From: Methyloversatilis universalis
GTDB taxonomy: Bacteria > Pseudomonadota > Gammaproteobacteria > Methylococcales > Methylococcaceae
Length of the DNA stretch: 64,000 nucleotides
NCBI GenBank assembly: GCA_020723665.1
Contig: DYIL01000005.1
Span: 62,001-126,000 of the forward strand
Reading direction: 5' to 3'
The position numbers and the translations under genes were made by a program. Shown piece after piece: positions 54,838-64,000 of this stretch; positions within the stretch are counted from its first letter, which is position 1, and each line of letters begins with the position of its first letter. The notes beneath the pieces were generated by a model, which saw nothing but the letters and a program-made list of their open reading frames with translations, was not told the DNA's origin and made no database searches.

Positions 54838-55313
54838 GCCAGGGCCATCTGGTTCAATAAATTGACCATCTCTATCGCGGACAAGGCCGCTTCGGCGCCT
54901 TTGTTGCCGGCCTTGGTTCCGGCCCGCTCTATGGCCTGGTCTATGGTGTCCACCGTAAGCACGCCGAAGGCGACCGGAATCTCATGCCTGAGCGAGATGC
55001 TGCTGATGCCTTTGACGCATTCACCCGCCACATAATCGAAATGGGGCGTGGCCCCCCGAATGACCGCGCCGATGGCCACGATGGCGTCGTAGCGCCTCGA
55101 GGCCGCCGCTTTCTGCACCGCCAGCGGCAGTTCGTAAGCACCCGGCGTCTTGACCAGGTGGATATCCTCTTTCTTGGCCCCGTGCCGCAACAACGCATCC
55201 ACGGCGCCGGCCACCAAATGGTCGACGATGAAGCCATTGAAGCGGGACGCCACGATGCAGAAACGGGCGCCTTGGACCATAAGCTGGCCTTCGTAAGTCT
55301 TAATATCGGACAT
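54834..55313 (-). CDS. ribH: 6,7-dimethyl-8-ribityllumazine synthase
   Basis: This 159-residue enzyme condenses the ribityl-pyrimidine with 3,4-dihydroxy-2-butanone 4-phosphate. Motifs include [24 protein letters not shown], the [15 protein letters not shown] phosphate-binding region and [18 protein letters not shown]. It lies between ribBX and nusB with an ATGA-type overlap to nusB. Confidence 0.96.
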   Translation of the reverse strand: MSDIKTYEGQLMVQGARFCIVASRFNGFIVDHLVAGAVDALLRHGAKKEDIHLVKTPGAYELPLAVQKAAASRRYDAIVAIGAVIRGATPHFDYVAGECVKGISSISLRHEIPVAFGVLTVDTIDQAIERAGTKAGNKGAEAALSAIEMVNLLNQMALA

Positions 55314-55324
55314 CGTTGTTCTCT

Positions 55325-56434
55325 CTAGTCTTGGGAAACGTATTCGACGACTTCGAGGCCGTAGCCGGACAGCCCCAGGTATTTTTTCGGCGCCCCCAGT
55401 ACGCGGAGCTTACGCACGCCCAAATCGGCCAGAATCTGGGCACCCGTTCCGGTCGTGCGCCAATCGTCGGTCTTCGTCGTGTCGACGGCCATTTCGATGC
55501 CGTTATCTTCCATTTGATACTGGTGTATGCGCTCGACCAGGAATTTATCGTCCTCCTCCTTGCGGATGACGACCAGCACGCCGCGTCCTTCATCGGCGAT
55601 ATGCTTCATGGCGCTGCGCAGGGGCAGCCCGACATCGTGCCGCCGGGCACCGAAAAGATCGTTCAGAAGGTTGCGTCCGTGCACGCGCACCAGAACCGGC
55701 TCGTCGCCGGCGATTTTCCCCATGGTCAGGGCGAGATGCAGGCGCTTGTCGATTTGGTCCTGGTAGGCGTGCAAGCGGAATTGGCCGAATTCGGTCGGAA
55801 AATCGCACGAACAGATCCGCTCCACCGTTTTTTCGTTCTGGATGCGGTAGTGGATCAGGTCGGCGATGGTGCCGATCTTGAGACCGTGTTCTTTCGCGAA
55901 TTTCTCCAGGTCGGGGCCGCGCGCCATGGACCCGTCCTCGTTGAGGATCTCGACGATAACGGCGGCGGGCTCGAGCCCGGCCAGGCGGGCAAAATCGCAG
56001 CCGGCCTCGGTGTGCCCGGCGCGATTGAGCACCCCGCCCGGTTGCGCCATCAACGGAAAAACATGGCCCGGCTGGACCAGGTCTTCCGGTTTGGCGTCCG
56101 GCGCCACCGCGCAGAGAATGGTGCGGGCGCGGTCCGCGGCGGAAATGCCCGTGGTGACGCCGGTCGCGGCTTCTATGGATACGGTGAAATTGGTGGAATG
56201 CGGCGTCTTGTTCTCGTTCACCATCAAAGGCAAGCGCAGTTGCTGGCAACGCTCGCGGGTGAGCGTCAGACAGATCAATCCGCGGCCATAGCGCGCCATG
56301 AAGTTGATGTCCTCCGGGCGCGTATGAACGGCTGCCATGACGAGATCGCCCTCGTTCTCGCGATCCTCGTCGTCCATGATGACCACCATTTTGCCGAGGC
56401 GGATATCTTCAATGATTTCTTCGATGCTGTTCAT
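55325..56434 (-). CDS. ribB: 3,4-dihydroxy-2-butanone-4-phosphate synthase with degenerate GTP-cyclohydrolase-like domain (RibBX type)
   Basis: The N-terminal 205 residues are a complete RibB domain ([40 protein letters not shown]), which converts ribulose 5-phosphate to the four-carbon riboflavin precursor. The C-terminal 165 residues are related to GTP cyclohydrolase II, but the three zinc-binding cysteines are gone (the E. coli C-x10-C-x-C region reads [16 protein letters not shown]) and the RNIGL segment is not conserved. It should therefore not act as RibA; a true ribA is expected elsewhere. Such hybrids (RibBX) are common in proteobacterial rib operons. Confidence 0.9.
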   Translation of the reverse strand: MNSIEEIIEDIRLGKMVVIMDDEDRENEGDLVMAAVHTRPEDINFMARYGRGLICLTLTRERCQQLRLPLMVNENKTPHSTNFTVSIEAATGVTTGISAADRARTILCAVAPDAKPEDLVQPGHVFPLMAQPGGVLNRAGHTEAGCDFARLAGLEPAAVIVEILNEDGSMARGPDLEKFAKEHGLKIGTIADLIHYRIQNEKTVERICSCDFPTEFGQFRLHAYQDQIDKRLHLALTMGKIAGDEPVLVRVHGRNLLNDLFGARRHDVGLPLRSAMKHIADEGRGVLVVIRKEEDDKFLVERIHQYQMEDNGIEMAVDTTKTDDWRTTGTGAQILADLGVRKLRVLGAPKKYLGLSGYGLEVVEYVSQD

Positions 56435-56436
56435 AG

Positions 56437-57090
56437 TCAGGCGATAAAACCGGTGTTTCTGAGAAATTCTTCGGTGATGGCCGAGCCGCTTTCGGCAGCG
56501 CGGTCGCCGAGCAGCCGCTCCAGATAACGGGCGACGATATCGACTTCCAGGTTGACCCGCTGTCCCGTGATCGTTTCGCCCAAGGTGGTTTCGGCCAGGG
56601 TGTGCGGCACGATATTGACGCCGAATCGATTGCCGTTCACTTCGTTGACCGTCAAGCTGATCCCGTCGACGCAGACCGAACCTTTTTCGGCGATGTACTT
56701 GGCCAAACCGGGCGGGGTTTCGATAACGAACCGCACCGACCGGGCTTCGCTGTGCTTGTCGACCACCGTGCCGACGCCGTCCACATGGCCGCTGACGAGA
56801 TGGCCGCCCAGCCGGGTGGTCGGCAGCAGGGCGAGCTCCAGATTCACATGGGTTCCGGCCTTGGCTTCGCCGAGCGTGGTGCGTGAAAGGGTTTCCCGCG
56901 AGACGTCGGCGGCGAAAAACCGATCCCCGAGTTCCACGGCCGTCAGACAGACGCCACTGACGGCGATGCTATCGCCGAGTTTGACGTCCGCGAAAGGCAG
57001 TTTACCGACGGCGATCGTCAAGCGGCAGTCGCCGCCTTTGGACTCGATGCGGGCGATGGTTCCGATCGCTTGGATGATCCCGGTGAACAT
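56437..57090 (-). CDS. ribE: Riboflavin synthase alpha subunit
   Basis: This 217-residue enzyme dismutates two lumazines to riboflavin. It has the two repeated lumazine-binding barrels (MFTGIIQAIGTI, SIAVSGVCLTAVE; GHVDGVGTV, SVCVDGISLTVNEV) and the C-terminal trimerisation helix (VDIVARYLERLL). It begins 28 bp after ribD and ends 2 bp before ribB. Confidence 0.96.
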   Translation of the reverse strand: MFTGIIQAIGTIARIESKGGDCRLTIAVGKLPFADVKLGDSIAVSGVCLTAVELGDRFFAADVSRETLSRTTLGEAKAGTHVNLELALLPTTRLGGHLVSGHVDGVGTVVDKHSEARSVRFVIETPPGLAKYIAEKGSVCVDGISLTVNEVNGNRFGVNIVPHTLAETTLGETITGQRVNLEVDIVARYLERLLGDRAAESGSAITEEFLRNTGFIA

Positions 57091-57118
57091 AAAGAGCTCG
57101 CGAGTGAGTCAAAATAGG

Positions 57119-58234
57119 TTAAGGTTTGCGCAAGGTCAGCCGAAGATCGCTCCCAACCCGGCGCACGTCGCCGATGGTCAGTTCGAACCGTTCGGCCATG
57201 CTCGCCACAGTGGGCAGCTCGAACAGTCCTCGGGCCTCATTGCCCAAAACCACGGGGGCGAGATACACGACCCACTCGTCGACGAGCTTTTCCCGAAGCA
57301 GGGCGCCGTTCAAAGTCGGGCCGGCCTCGACCAAAACTTCGTTGAATTCGCGACGTCCGAGCCAGCCGACGACCGCCGTCAGGTCCAGGCATCCGTTCGG
57401 GGTTGCGGGCAGGGTTTCGATATCGAAACGGTCCGACAAAGTCCGGATTTGGTCCTTGTCCGATACGGCCGTCAAGACCACCGTACGGTTCCCCCCATTG
57501 GCGAGACGCGTAGTCGCGGGTATGCGCAGCCGGGAATCGAGAACGATACGGACCGGCGGCAAAACCTCTCCGGCCGTTTCCGGCAAGCGCACCGTCAGTT
57601 GCGGGTCGTCCTGGAGCACGGTACCGATGCCGGTCAGGATAGCGGAGCTTCTGGCCCGCAAGCGGTGGGCGTCGCGCCGGGCGTCTTCGCCGGTAATCCA
57701 TTTGCTTTCGCCGGAGGACAGCGCGGTGCGTCCGTCCAAGCTCATGGCCAGCTTACTGCGGATATACGGACGGCCGGTCTTCATGCGCTTGCAGAACCCA
57801 GGATTTAACGCCGCCGCCGCATTTTCCAAGAGCCCGCAGCCGACCTCCACGCCGGCCTCGCGGAGTCTCGCCAAACCCTCGCCCCCGACCCGCGGATTCG
57901 GATCTTTCATGGCCGCTACCAGGCGAGTGATTCCGGCCGACATCAAGGCTTCGGTACAGGGCGGCGTTTTACCGTGATGACAGCACGGCTCCAGGCTGAC
58001 ATAGGCGGTCGCGCTTCGGGCCAGATCGCCTGCCATGCGCAGCGCTTCGATTTCGGCGTGGGGCCCGCCCGCTTGTCGATGCCAGCCTTCGCCGACGATC
58101 CGGCCATCCTTCACGATCACGCAGCCGACGCGCGGATTGGGGTCGGTCGTGTACAAACCGCGCTCGGCCAAATGCAGCGCACGGGACATGAACTCCGCAT
58201 CTTCGCGGGAAAATACCTTAGGGGAAAGCTCCAT
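57119..58234 (-). CDS. ribD: Bifunctional riboflavin deaminase/reductase RibD
   Basis: This 371-residue enzyme carries an N-terminal zinc deaminase domain (GGPHAEIEAL and EPCCHHGKTPPCTEAL) and a C-terminal reductase domain (KLAMSLDGRTALSSGESKWI, DPQLTVRLP, LVEAGPTLNGALL). Together they perform the second and third steps from the GTP-derived pyrimidine. It follows nrdR by 4 bp. No FMN riboswitch was recognised ahead of the rib genes. Confidence 0.96.
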   Translation of the reverse strand: MELSPKVFSREDAEFMSRALHLAERGLYTTDPNPRVGCVIVKDGRIVGEGWHRQAGGPHAEIEALRMAGDLARSATAYVSLEPCCHHGKTPPCTEALMSAGITRLVAAMKDPNPRVGGEGLARLREAGVEVGCGLLENAAAALNPGFCKRMKTGRPYIRSKLAMSLDGRTALSSGESKWITGEDARRDAHRLRARSSAILTGIGTVLQDDPQLTVRLPETAGEVLPPVRIVLDSRLRIPATTRLANGGNRTVVLTAVSDKDQIRTLSDRFDIETLPATPNGCLDLTAVVGWLGRREFNEVLVEAGPTLNGALLREKLVDEWVVYLAPVVLGNEARGLFELPTVASMAERFELTIGDVRRVGSDLRLTLRKP

Positions 58235-58238
58235 CGCG

Positions 58239-58748
58239 TCAGGGCTCCGACTCGTCGTCGAACAAGTCCGGCTGATCCCGTTTCTGGTCCGGATGCGGCT
58301 GTTTCTCGAGGCGGTCTATGACCTCGCGAAATTCGTTCACGTCTTGGAAACTTCGGTAGACCGAGGCAAACCGAACATATGCGACATGGTCCAGTTCGCC
58401 GAGTTCCTGCATCACGCTTTCGCCGATGAATCGGGAAGAAACCTCCCGCTCGCCGCGGGCCAGCAATTTTTTCTTGATGCGATTGATCGCCGCCTCGATA
58501 CGGTCGCTACCGACCGGGCGCTTTTCGAGCGCGCGAAGAATGCCGGCACGCAGCTTTTCTTCCCGGAACGGCTCCCGGCTGCCGTTGGCCTTGACTACCC
58601 TGGGCATGTTGAGCTCCGCCGCCTCATAGGTCGTAAAGCGTTCCTTGCATTCGGTGCATTCGCGGCGCCGGCGCACCTGATCGCCTTCTTGAGACAAGCG
58701 GGAGTCGATGACCCTGGTGTCTTGAGCACCGCAGAACGGACAGCGCAT
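58239..58748 (-). CDS. nrdR: Transcriptional repressor NrdR
   Basis: This 169-residue repressor of ribonucleotide reductase genes has an N-terminal zinc ribbon ([15 protein letters not shown] ... CTECKERF) and an ATP-cone domain (residues about 49-139, [19 protein letters not shown]). It binds ATP or dATP to gauge deoxynucleotide supply. Position between glyA and ribD is the common gammaproteobacterial arrangement. The C-terminal 25 residues are acidic and variable. Confidence 0.96.
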   Translation of the reverse strand: MRCPFCGAQDTRVIDSRLSQEGDQVRRRRECTECKERFTTYEAAELNMPRVVKANGSREPFREEKLRAGILRALEKRPVGSDRIEAAINRIKKKLLARGEREVSSRFIGESVMQELGELDHVAYVRFASVYRSFQDVNEFREVIDRLEKQPHPDQKRDQPDLFDDESEP

Positions 58749-58812
58749 TATCGGTTGGCCATAGGCGGAACGGCGCAGGTCGAGGACTTCCTCGCGCGCC
58801 GTAAGAAAACGC

Positions 58813-60069
58813 TCAGTGCGCGTAGACGGGATATTTGCGGCAAAGCTGGAGAACGTCCTCTTTCACCCGCTCGATGACCGCCTCGTTCCGCGGCTCGTCG
58901 AGTACGTCGCACATCCAGCCGGCTAGGGCTTCGCAGTCGAGCTTGGTGAAGCCGCGGGTGGTAACGGCCGGCGTGCCGACACGAATGCCGCTGGTGACGA
59001 AGGGCGACTGCGGGTCGTTCGGAACCGCATTCTTGTTCACGGTGATGTTGGCCCGACCCAGCGTTTCCTCCGCCAGCTTGCCGGTGAGGCCCTTTTCGAT
59101 CAAATCGACTAGGAACAGATGGTTGTCGGTCCCGCCGGAGACGATTTTGTAGCCGCGATCGATGAAGCTCTGAGCCATCGCGCGCGCGTTTTCGACGACC
59201 TTGGTCTGATATTGCTTGAACTCGGGTTGCGCGGCTTCCTTCAAGGCGACGGCTTTGGCCGCGATCACGTGCATTAAGGGTCCGCCCTGGATGCCGGGGA
59301 ACACCAGGGAGTTCAGTTTCTTTTCGATATCCGGGTTGGATTTCGCCAAAATCAAGCCGCCGCGCGGGCCGCGCAGGGTCTTGTGGGTGGTCGTCGTGGT
59401 GACGTCGGCGATCTGTACCGGGCTGGGATAGACGCCGGCCGCGACCAGCCCCGCGACATGCGCCATGTCCACGACCAGATAGGCGCCGACCGAGTCCGCG
59501 ATAGCGCGGAAGCGCTGCCAGTCGACGATTCTGGAATAGGCCGAGAAACCGGCGACGATCATCTTCGGCCGGTGCTGCTTCGCCATAGATTCGACCTGCT
59601 CGTAATCGATATGGCCGGTGGCCGGATCGAGACCGTATTGGACGGCGTTGTAAATCTTGCCCGAGAAGTTGACCTTGGCGCCATGGGTGAGGTGGCCGCC
59701 GTGGGCGAGACTCATGCCGAGCAAGGTATCGCCCGGTTGGAGCAAGGCCATGTAAACCGCGGCGTTGGCCTGCGAGCCCGAATGCGGCTGAACGTTGGCG
59801 AAATCGGCGCCGAACAGCTTCTTTGCGCGCTCGATGGCCAGGCTTTCGACGATGTCCACGTATTCGCAGCCGCCATAGTAGCGTTTGCCGGGATAACCCT
59901 CGGCGTATTTATTGGTGAGCACGGTGCCGTGTGCTTGCAATACGCGGGGGCTCGCGTAGTTTTCGGAAGCAATCAGCTCGATATGGTCTTCTTGTCTTCT
60001 TTCCTCGTTTTGAATCGCAGACCACAGTTCGTCGTCGAATCCCGCGATTTCCATACCCTTGCTAAACAT
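58813..60069 (-). CDS. glyA: Serine hydroxymethyltransferase
   Basis: This 418-residue PLP enzyme interconverts serine and glycine with tetrahydrofolate. The PLP lysine lies in [17 protein letters not shown], and [12 protein letters not shown] and [14 protein letters not shown] mark the cofactor and folate regions. It is the first gene of the glyA-nrdR-rib group. In a methylotroph it also supports C1 entry together with fhs. Confidence 0.97.
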   Translation of the reverse strand: MFSKGMEIAGFDDELWSAIQNEERRQEDHIELIASENYASPRVLQAHGTVLTNKYAEGYPGKRYYGGCEYVDIVESLAIERAKKLFGADFANVQPHSGSQANAAVYMALLQPGDTLLGMSLAHGGHLTHGAKVNFSGKIYNAVQYGLDPATGHIDYEQVESMAKQHRPKMIVAGFSAYSRIVDWQRFRAIADSVGAYLVVDMAHVAGLVAAGVYPSPVQIADVTTTTTHKTLRGPRGGLILAKSNPDIEKKLNSLVFPGIQGGPLMHVIAAKAVALKEAAQPEFKQYQTKVVENARAMAQSFIDRGYKIVSGGTDNHLFLVDLIEKGLTGKLAEETLGRANITVNKNAVPNDPQSPFVTSGIRVGTPAVTTRGFTKLDCEALAGWMCDVLDEPRNEAVIERVKEDVLQLCRKYPVYAH

Positions 60070-60206
60070 AAATCGAACCTACAGGCTGGTTGGATGAATG
60101 ACATATTGTAACGCAACGGCCACGGCGGCAAACTCGCTTTGTCGGATAAAATTCGTCAAGCGATGGACCGCACCGGCAGCCGTTATCCCGACCGGCGCCA
60201 GCTTAT

Positions 60207-60288
60207 GGAAACTCTGAACAAGTTGATTCCGTTCACGCCCTTCGACAGGCTCAGGACAGGCCTGTCGAAGGACTTAATCAGAGCTTCC
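60207..60288. mobile_element. Short family A element (TTAT duplication)
   Basis: The 82-bp element runs from GGAAACTCTGAACAAG to CTTAATCAGAGCTTCC and is flanked by TTAT at 60203-60206 and 60289-60292. Its centre is the palindrome TTCGACAGGCTCAGG ... CCTGTCGAAGG. It lacks the 150-bp middle of A1 and A2. Confidence 0.85.
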
Positions 60289-60328
60289 TTATGCAGATGG
60301 AGATGCGGACGCTCGGCTTTCGCGGCCC

Positions 60329-61324
60329 TCAATCCGACAGCCGGAAAGTTTGTTCGGCGAATTTTTCCCTGAGGAATCGTCCGTGCACCAGCAAACCCTG
60401 GGCATCCTTTTCGAACAAGCTTTTCGCGAGGTCGTGCAGGGCATGGTCGAGCAGGTTCAGTTGATCGTTAAGCGATTCCTCGGCGGTCTTGCCGCCGCTC
60501 AGCAGTTGAGACCGGGCCATGGCCGGCGGAAGCTGCAAATATTGATTGACCGTGTCCGGGAGGTAATCGAACGCGATTTTTCGCACTTCGAAAGGCGTCA
60601 GATCGAACGGATCGCCGCCGCTTTCGGTCCGCTCCATGAGAAACGCCAGTTTTTCCTCGATTTGCTGCAAGAGGCGCAAGGTATTTTCACCCGCGCGCTG
60701 GCGCAGCGTCTCTCGGAGCGGCGCGAGCCGCTCTTTCCATAACCTGACCTGCGGTGAAATCAGGTCGGCTTCGCCCGCGGTGCGGTGTATCTCCTGGTCG
60801 ATCAATTCGTTCGCGGCGCGCTGAAACTCGCCTTTCAACTCGGCCAACTCGATTTGGGCACGCTTGAAGGGAGGCAGGTTTTCCGGGCAGGACAGCATGT
60901 GTCTCAAGACGGACGGAAACCGCCTTAAAGCGTGCTCCCTGAGCGAGTCGACCGTTCTCGGCGCGAGACCGATACTTTCAAAATGCGGCGCGATGAGCTT
61001 GATGACGTCAAAGGTTTCCTGAATGTCGTCGGCGACCTGGGCGGGCAACCGGCGATGGGCTTTGCGGACCAGTTTCTCGATCCGCTTGAGTTCCCTTGAC
61101 AGACGCCAGGAAACTTCCGGCATCGGTGTCTCGGGTCCGGCTGGCAGGAGAAACCAGAGCGCCAGATAGATCCATATCGTCAGACTGAACGAAAAGAACA
61201 CGGATAGGACAAACAGAAAACGCACCAGCGTAACATCGACGCCGAAATAATCGGCGATGCCGGCACACACGCCGGCTAGCCGGCGTCGTTGACGATTGCG
61301 TTGCAGTCTGCGTTTGGCATTCAT
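60329..61324 (-). CDS. PspC-domain protein with long C-terminal helical region
   Basis: The first 65 residues are a PspC domain (RRLAGVCAGIADYFGVDVTLVR followed by a transmembrane helix LFVLSVFFSFSLTIWIYLAL; the quoted parts are adjacent). The remaining 265 residues are predicted helical and cytoplasmic, without a recognised domain. PspC proteins respond to envelope stress with PspA/PspB, but no pspA or pspB gene lies here. The ATG overlaps the stop of an upstream minus-strand frame (ATGA), which I could not identify as a gene. Confidence 0.8.
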   Translation of the reverse strand: MNAKRRLQRNRQRRRLAGVCAGIADYFGVDVTLVRFLFVLSVFFSFSLTIWIYLALWFLLPAGPETPMPEVSWRLSRELKRIEKLVRKAHRRLPAQVADDIQETFDVIKLIAPHFESIGLAPRTVDSLREHALRRFPSVLRHMLSCPENLPPFKRAQIELAELKGEFQRAANELIDQEIHRTAGEADLISPQVRLWKERLAPLRETLRQRAGENTLRLLQQIEEKLAFLMERTESGGDPFDLTPFEVRKIAFDYLPDTVNQYLQLPPAMARSQLLSGGKTAEESLNDQLNLLDHALHDLAKSLFEKDAQGLLVHGRFLREKFAEQTFRLSD

Positions 61325-61994
61325 GATTCGGAGCGGTCGGACGGGAGGTCATGTACCGGGCGGCGAAGTTCGTCGAACACGCCGGAAGGCTGATGCTGGA
61401 CTTCGGCCGCGACTTCGCCACCCATGTCAAAGTGTTCGTTGCGCTGCAAGAGCGGTTGCTGCGAGCGACATCGCCATGACGACAGCCGCACGTGTGTCCT
61501 CGACCGAAGTCGTGGATTTTCGCCCATGCAGAAGGATGCGAGTCGCCAGCCGTGCAATCGGGCACGTAGCGTCTTCATCCGAAAGGTGAGAGCGATCCGA
61601 AAAGAGAGATCGATACGAGTCAGTGCGTTCAGGATTCATCGAGCTTTTCTGGTGCATCGAAGCGGTCAACTGCCGTTTCTAGGGTAATACTAGGCTGTCA
61701 GGCTGAAATTTCATGCCGGATGGCCACGGGAGAGGTTTTAACTTTAACGACCACGGATTCAGGGATAATGTTTCGAATTTCCCGCCGGTAGCGGAAGAAG
61801 CCTCGAGCTCATCCGGGTCAAAAGTAAGAACACATTTGAGCACCTCGAAAAACTTCGAGGTCCCCATTTTATGGGCCGGCATCATCTGCCCGAGGGAAAA
61901 CCGAAAATCGGCACGCATCCGTTCCGAGATTACACTTTAGCCGTCACGTTTTGCTAATCCTTTGCCAATCCCTCGCTAAGGAGTTCGAGCTCAC
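61325..61994. other. Intergenic region without a supported gene
   Basis: This 670-bp divergent region lies between the PspC-domain gene and the DUF748 gene. Several short overlapping frames on both strands show arginine/serine-rich composition and no family features. A hairpin ACCTCGAA-AAAC-TTCGAGGT with shared flank GAGC occurs at 61838-61861, related to the one at 39868-39895. Confidence 0.5.
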
Positions 61995-64000
61995 ATGAAT
62001 CGGCTGGTCCGAATCGCCAGAACCCCGTGGATACTAACCCTTGCGACCGCACTCATGGTGTATGCGCTAGTCGGGTTCTCGCTGGTTCCTTTTCTGGTGC
62101 AGCGTTATCTGCCCAAGGCGGCCGCCGACCAGCTCAAGCGGGAGGCGTCGGTCGGTCAAGTCGACTTCAATCCCTTTTCGTTCGCTCTCGAAGCCCGCGA
62201 TTTCAAACTGAACGACACGGATGGTCAGACTGTTTTTCAACTCGGCCGCTTGTTTGTGAATTTCGAACTCGAGAGTATTTTCCGCCGAGCCTGGACCTTT
62301 TCCGATCTGCGCCTGGAAAACCCCTCGTTGAGAGCCGTCGTCGACGAAGACGGCAAACTCAACCTGGCAAAAATCGCCAAAGCCAGACCAAAAGCGAAGG
62401 AGCCGGAACAGCCCGACGAGCCGCTCCCCCGCTTTCTACTCAAGCACTTCGAGCTGACGAACGGTTCCGTGCAATACGCCGATTACTCCAAAGACAGCGA
62501 TATTGTCGAAACGGTGAGCCCGATCGACTTTGAACTCAATACGCTCACGACCTTGCCGCAAAAGACAGGTACTTACGAACTCGTTCTCAAATTCGTGGAC
62601 GGCGGAACTCTCGAATGGCGGGGAAATCTATCGCTGCAACCGATCCTGTCCGAGGGCGACCTACGCTTGGACGATTTCAATCTGGCGCTCCTGTGGAAAT
62701 ACTTTCGAGACCGCCTCAATCTGGCCGAGCCGTCCGGTCTGGCCGCGTTGTCGGCCCACTACCGGTACAGCCGGAACGGCGAAAAAACCGACCTGTCCCT
62801 GACCAATCTCGGACTCAAGCTGTCGGCACTGCGCTTCGCCATGCCTGATACCGACGATCCGATCCTGGCGCTGGAAAAGATCGAGGCTGCCAATGGCGCG
62901 TTCGACCTGGCCGGCCGCTCGCTCACCGTACCCTCCTTCGTCATCGAGAACGGCCAAGTCCGGGCGTCCGTAGACGCAGGCGGCTCCCTGAACTGGAAAG
63001 AGTTGGTGAAAGGGAAGCCGAACGGCAGTCCTTCGAATCCATCCAGTACGCCGCAAGACACCGAGCCCGAAACGCCCTGGAAGCTGGCGGTCGAAAATTT
63101 CAAAATCGCCGACGTCGGCGTGGCGTATGCCGATGCTAGCCGCCGTTCGCCTTACCTCGTTTCGATCGACCAATTCGGTCTCGATCTCGGAGTCCAGGCG
63201 GAACTCGGCGCGGGTACGACTAAAGCCCGTATCGACGGACTGACGGCGATCCTGAACGGGATCGCGCTGACCGAACCCGGCTCTTCCGCCCCCTTGGCGG
63301 TCTGGGATGCGCTCGAACTGGCAGAAGGACGATTGGATCTCGAACAACGCGAGGCGATCATCGGGCGCGCCGCGTTGAAGGGCGGCAACGCCCAAATCGT
63401 TCGAGACAAGGCCGGTACCATTCGTCTGGCCGAACTCTTCGCCCCCAAATCGGACGAGACCGGCACGAAGACGCCCGCCGCTGAAGCCCCAGCCGACAAG
63501 TCCGCGGAGCAGTCATGGCGCTTCGCGCTCAATGCGTTCGCACTGGAGGAATTCGATCTCGGCGTCGTCGACCATGGCTACTCTTCCGAAATCGCCTATG
63601 ACTTCGAGGACATCAACATCGCCCTCAAAAACCTCACCAACGACGGCGAGACGCCAGTCGAATTCGACGCCAGCCTCAAGGTCAAACAGGGCGGTGCGGT
63701 GAAGGCGACGGGCACGGCATCCCCTAAAGGCGATCGGGCGGACGCCAAGATCGAGGTGGACCGAATAAACCTGAAGGGGTTGCACCCCCTGGTCGCAGAA
63801 TTCGCCAAGCTCAAGCTCGAAAGCGGCGAGTTGTCCACGGCCATGAACGTGGAATTCGTCCGAACCCCGAAAGCTCCGTCAGTCAGGAGCAAGGGCGATG
63901 TCAGTGTTTCCGATCTGCTGTTGAACGAGACCGAGAGCGGCAAACGTTTTCTGTCCTGGAAAAAGCTTTCCGCAACCGACATCGACTTTTCACTCGAACC
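61995..64000 (+). CDS. DUF748/AsmA-like envelope protein (partial, C-terminus beyond window)
   Basis: From ATG 61995 the frame is open to the end of the window (about 668 residues). It starts with a short cytoplasmic tail and one transmembrane helix (ILTLATALMVYALVGFSLVPF), followed by a long periplasmic region of repeated amphipathic beta strands. Typical pieces are GQVDFNPFSFALEARDFKL, LRLENPSLRAVVDEDGKLNL and LKHFELTNGSVQYADYS. This is the pattern of DUF748 proteins, relatives of AsmA/TamB bridge-like proteins thought to act in lipid or outer-membrane-protein transport across the periplasm. Full members have 900-1300 residues. Confidence 0.82.
   Translation, partial: MNRLVRIARTPWILTLATALMVYALVGFSLVPFLVQRYLPKAAADQLKREASVGQVDFNPFSFALEARDFKLNDTDGQTVFQLGRLFVNFELESIFRRAWTFSDLRLENPSLRAVVDEDGKLNLAKIAKARPKAKEPEQPDEPLPRFLLKHFELTNGSVQYADYSKDSDIVETVSPIDFELNTLTTLPQKTGTYELVLKFVDGGTLEWRGNLSLQPILSEGDLRLDDFNLALLWKYFRDRLNLAEPSGLAALSAHYRYSRNGEKTDLSLTNLGLKLSALRFAMPDTDDPILALEKIEAANGAFDLAGRSLTVPSFVIENGQVRASVDAGGSLNWKELVKGKPNGSPSNPSSTPQDTEPETPWKLAVENFKIADVGVAYADASRRSPYLVSIDQFGLDLGVQAELGAGTTKARIDGLTAILNGIALTEPGSSAPLAVWDALELAEGRLDLEQREAIIGRAALKGGNAQIVRDKAGTIRLAELFAPKSDETGTKTPAAEAPADKSAEQSWRFALNAFALEEFDLGVVDHGYSSEIAYDFEDINIALKNLTNDGETPVEFDASLKVKQGGAVKATGTASPKGDRADAKIEVDRINLKGLHPLVAEFAKLKLESGELSTAMNVEFVRTPKAPSVRSKGDVSVSDLLLNETESGKRFLSWKKLSATDIDFSLE

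Noticed and set aside
54241-58234. Possible FMN riboswitch before the rib genes
   Set aside because: No conserved RFN-element blocks were recognised upstream of ribD, ribE or ribB.
61321-61578. A minus-strand frame whose stop overlaps the PspC-domain start (ATGA)
   Set aside because: The overlap is suggestive, but the sequence is arginine/serine-rich with no recognisable PspB-like or other features, and competing frames exist on both strands.

Overview
The window looks like chromosome of a GC-rich gammaproteobacterium. The gene content and order (ribD-ribE-ribBX-ribH-nusB-thiL-pgpA, tusDCBE, olsB-olsA, an EPS cluster with exosortase, formate-tetrahydrofolate ligase, glyA) are most like a methanotroph or methylotroph of the Methylococcales. 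That placement is inference from gene content; no 16S rRNA gene or methane monooxygenase lies in the window. There is one tRNA (initiator fMet) and no rRNA or CRISPR array.

Layout. 1-6.2 kb: glutamate synthase gltB-gltD (minus strand, gltD cut by the window edge). 6.6-13 kb: a ubiquinone-type FAD hydroxylase, a glycine-zipper lipoprotein, an acyl-CoA ligase, the BepA-like periplasmic protease and the tusDCBE sulfur relay. 13-16.5 kb: repeats, a 17-kDa-antigen-like protein and fhs. 16.9-34.1 kb: a surface-polysaccharide cluster on the plus strand (wecB, a LamG/GHL10 secreted protein, polymerase, flippase, two GT4 transferases, a fused dehydrogenase, a heparinase-type lyase, wecG, an exosortase-EpsI fusion, a wecA-like transferase), interrupted by a 550-bp array of hairpins. 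34.2-36.2 kb: dgkA, a MurG-like transferase and a PAP2 phosphatase. 36.9-39.8 kb: a two-gene unit pairing a di-iron oxygen-binding (ODP-type) protein with a GGDEF/EAL enzyme, with IS5-type transposase debris on both sides. 40.5-44.3 kb: GT4 with LpxH-like phosphoesterase, and olsB-olsA for ornithine lipid. 44.7-51.1 kb: a protein-quality-control block (degP, ftsH, trxC-like, cbpM, cbpA) followed by a ZIP transporter, resembling the core of the transmissible stress-tolerance loci. 51.1-52.6 kb: a mobile-element graveyard next to tRNA-fMet. 52.7-60.1 kb: pgpA, thiL, nusB, ribH, ribBX, ribE, ribD, nrdR, glyA. 60.3-64 kb: a PspC-domain protein and the start of a DUF748/AsmA-like protein.

The most distinctive feature is a set of small non-autonomous elements with readable target duplications. 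Three families can be separated by their inverted termini: A (YTAA or TTAT duplication), B (TTA) and C (TAA). All three share an internal core around CCTGTCCTGAGC-N-GTCGAAGGG. Several copies sit exactly on the stop codon of a gene (fhs, ftsH, tusE), and one B copy is nested inside an A copy. IS5-type transposase remnants in the same window are plausible relatives of the mobilising enzyme, because IS5-family elements make 3-4 bp duplications of this kind.

The most interesting candidate system is the ODP + GGDEF/EAL pair, a plausible oxygen- or redox-gated cyclic-di-GMP module. It sits a few kb from an exosortase-linked polysaccharide cluster, the kind of output that c-di-GMP usually controls.
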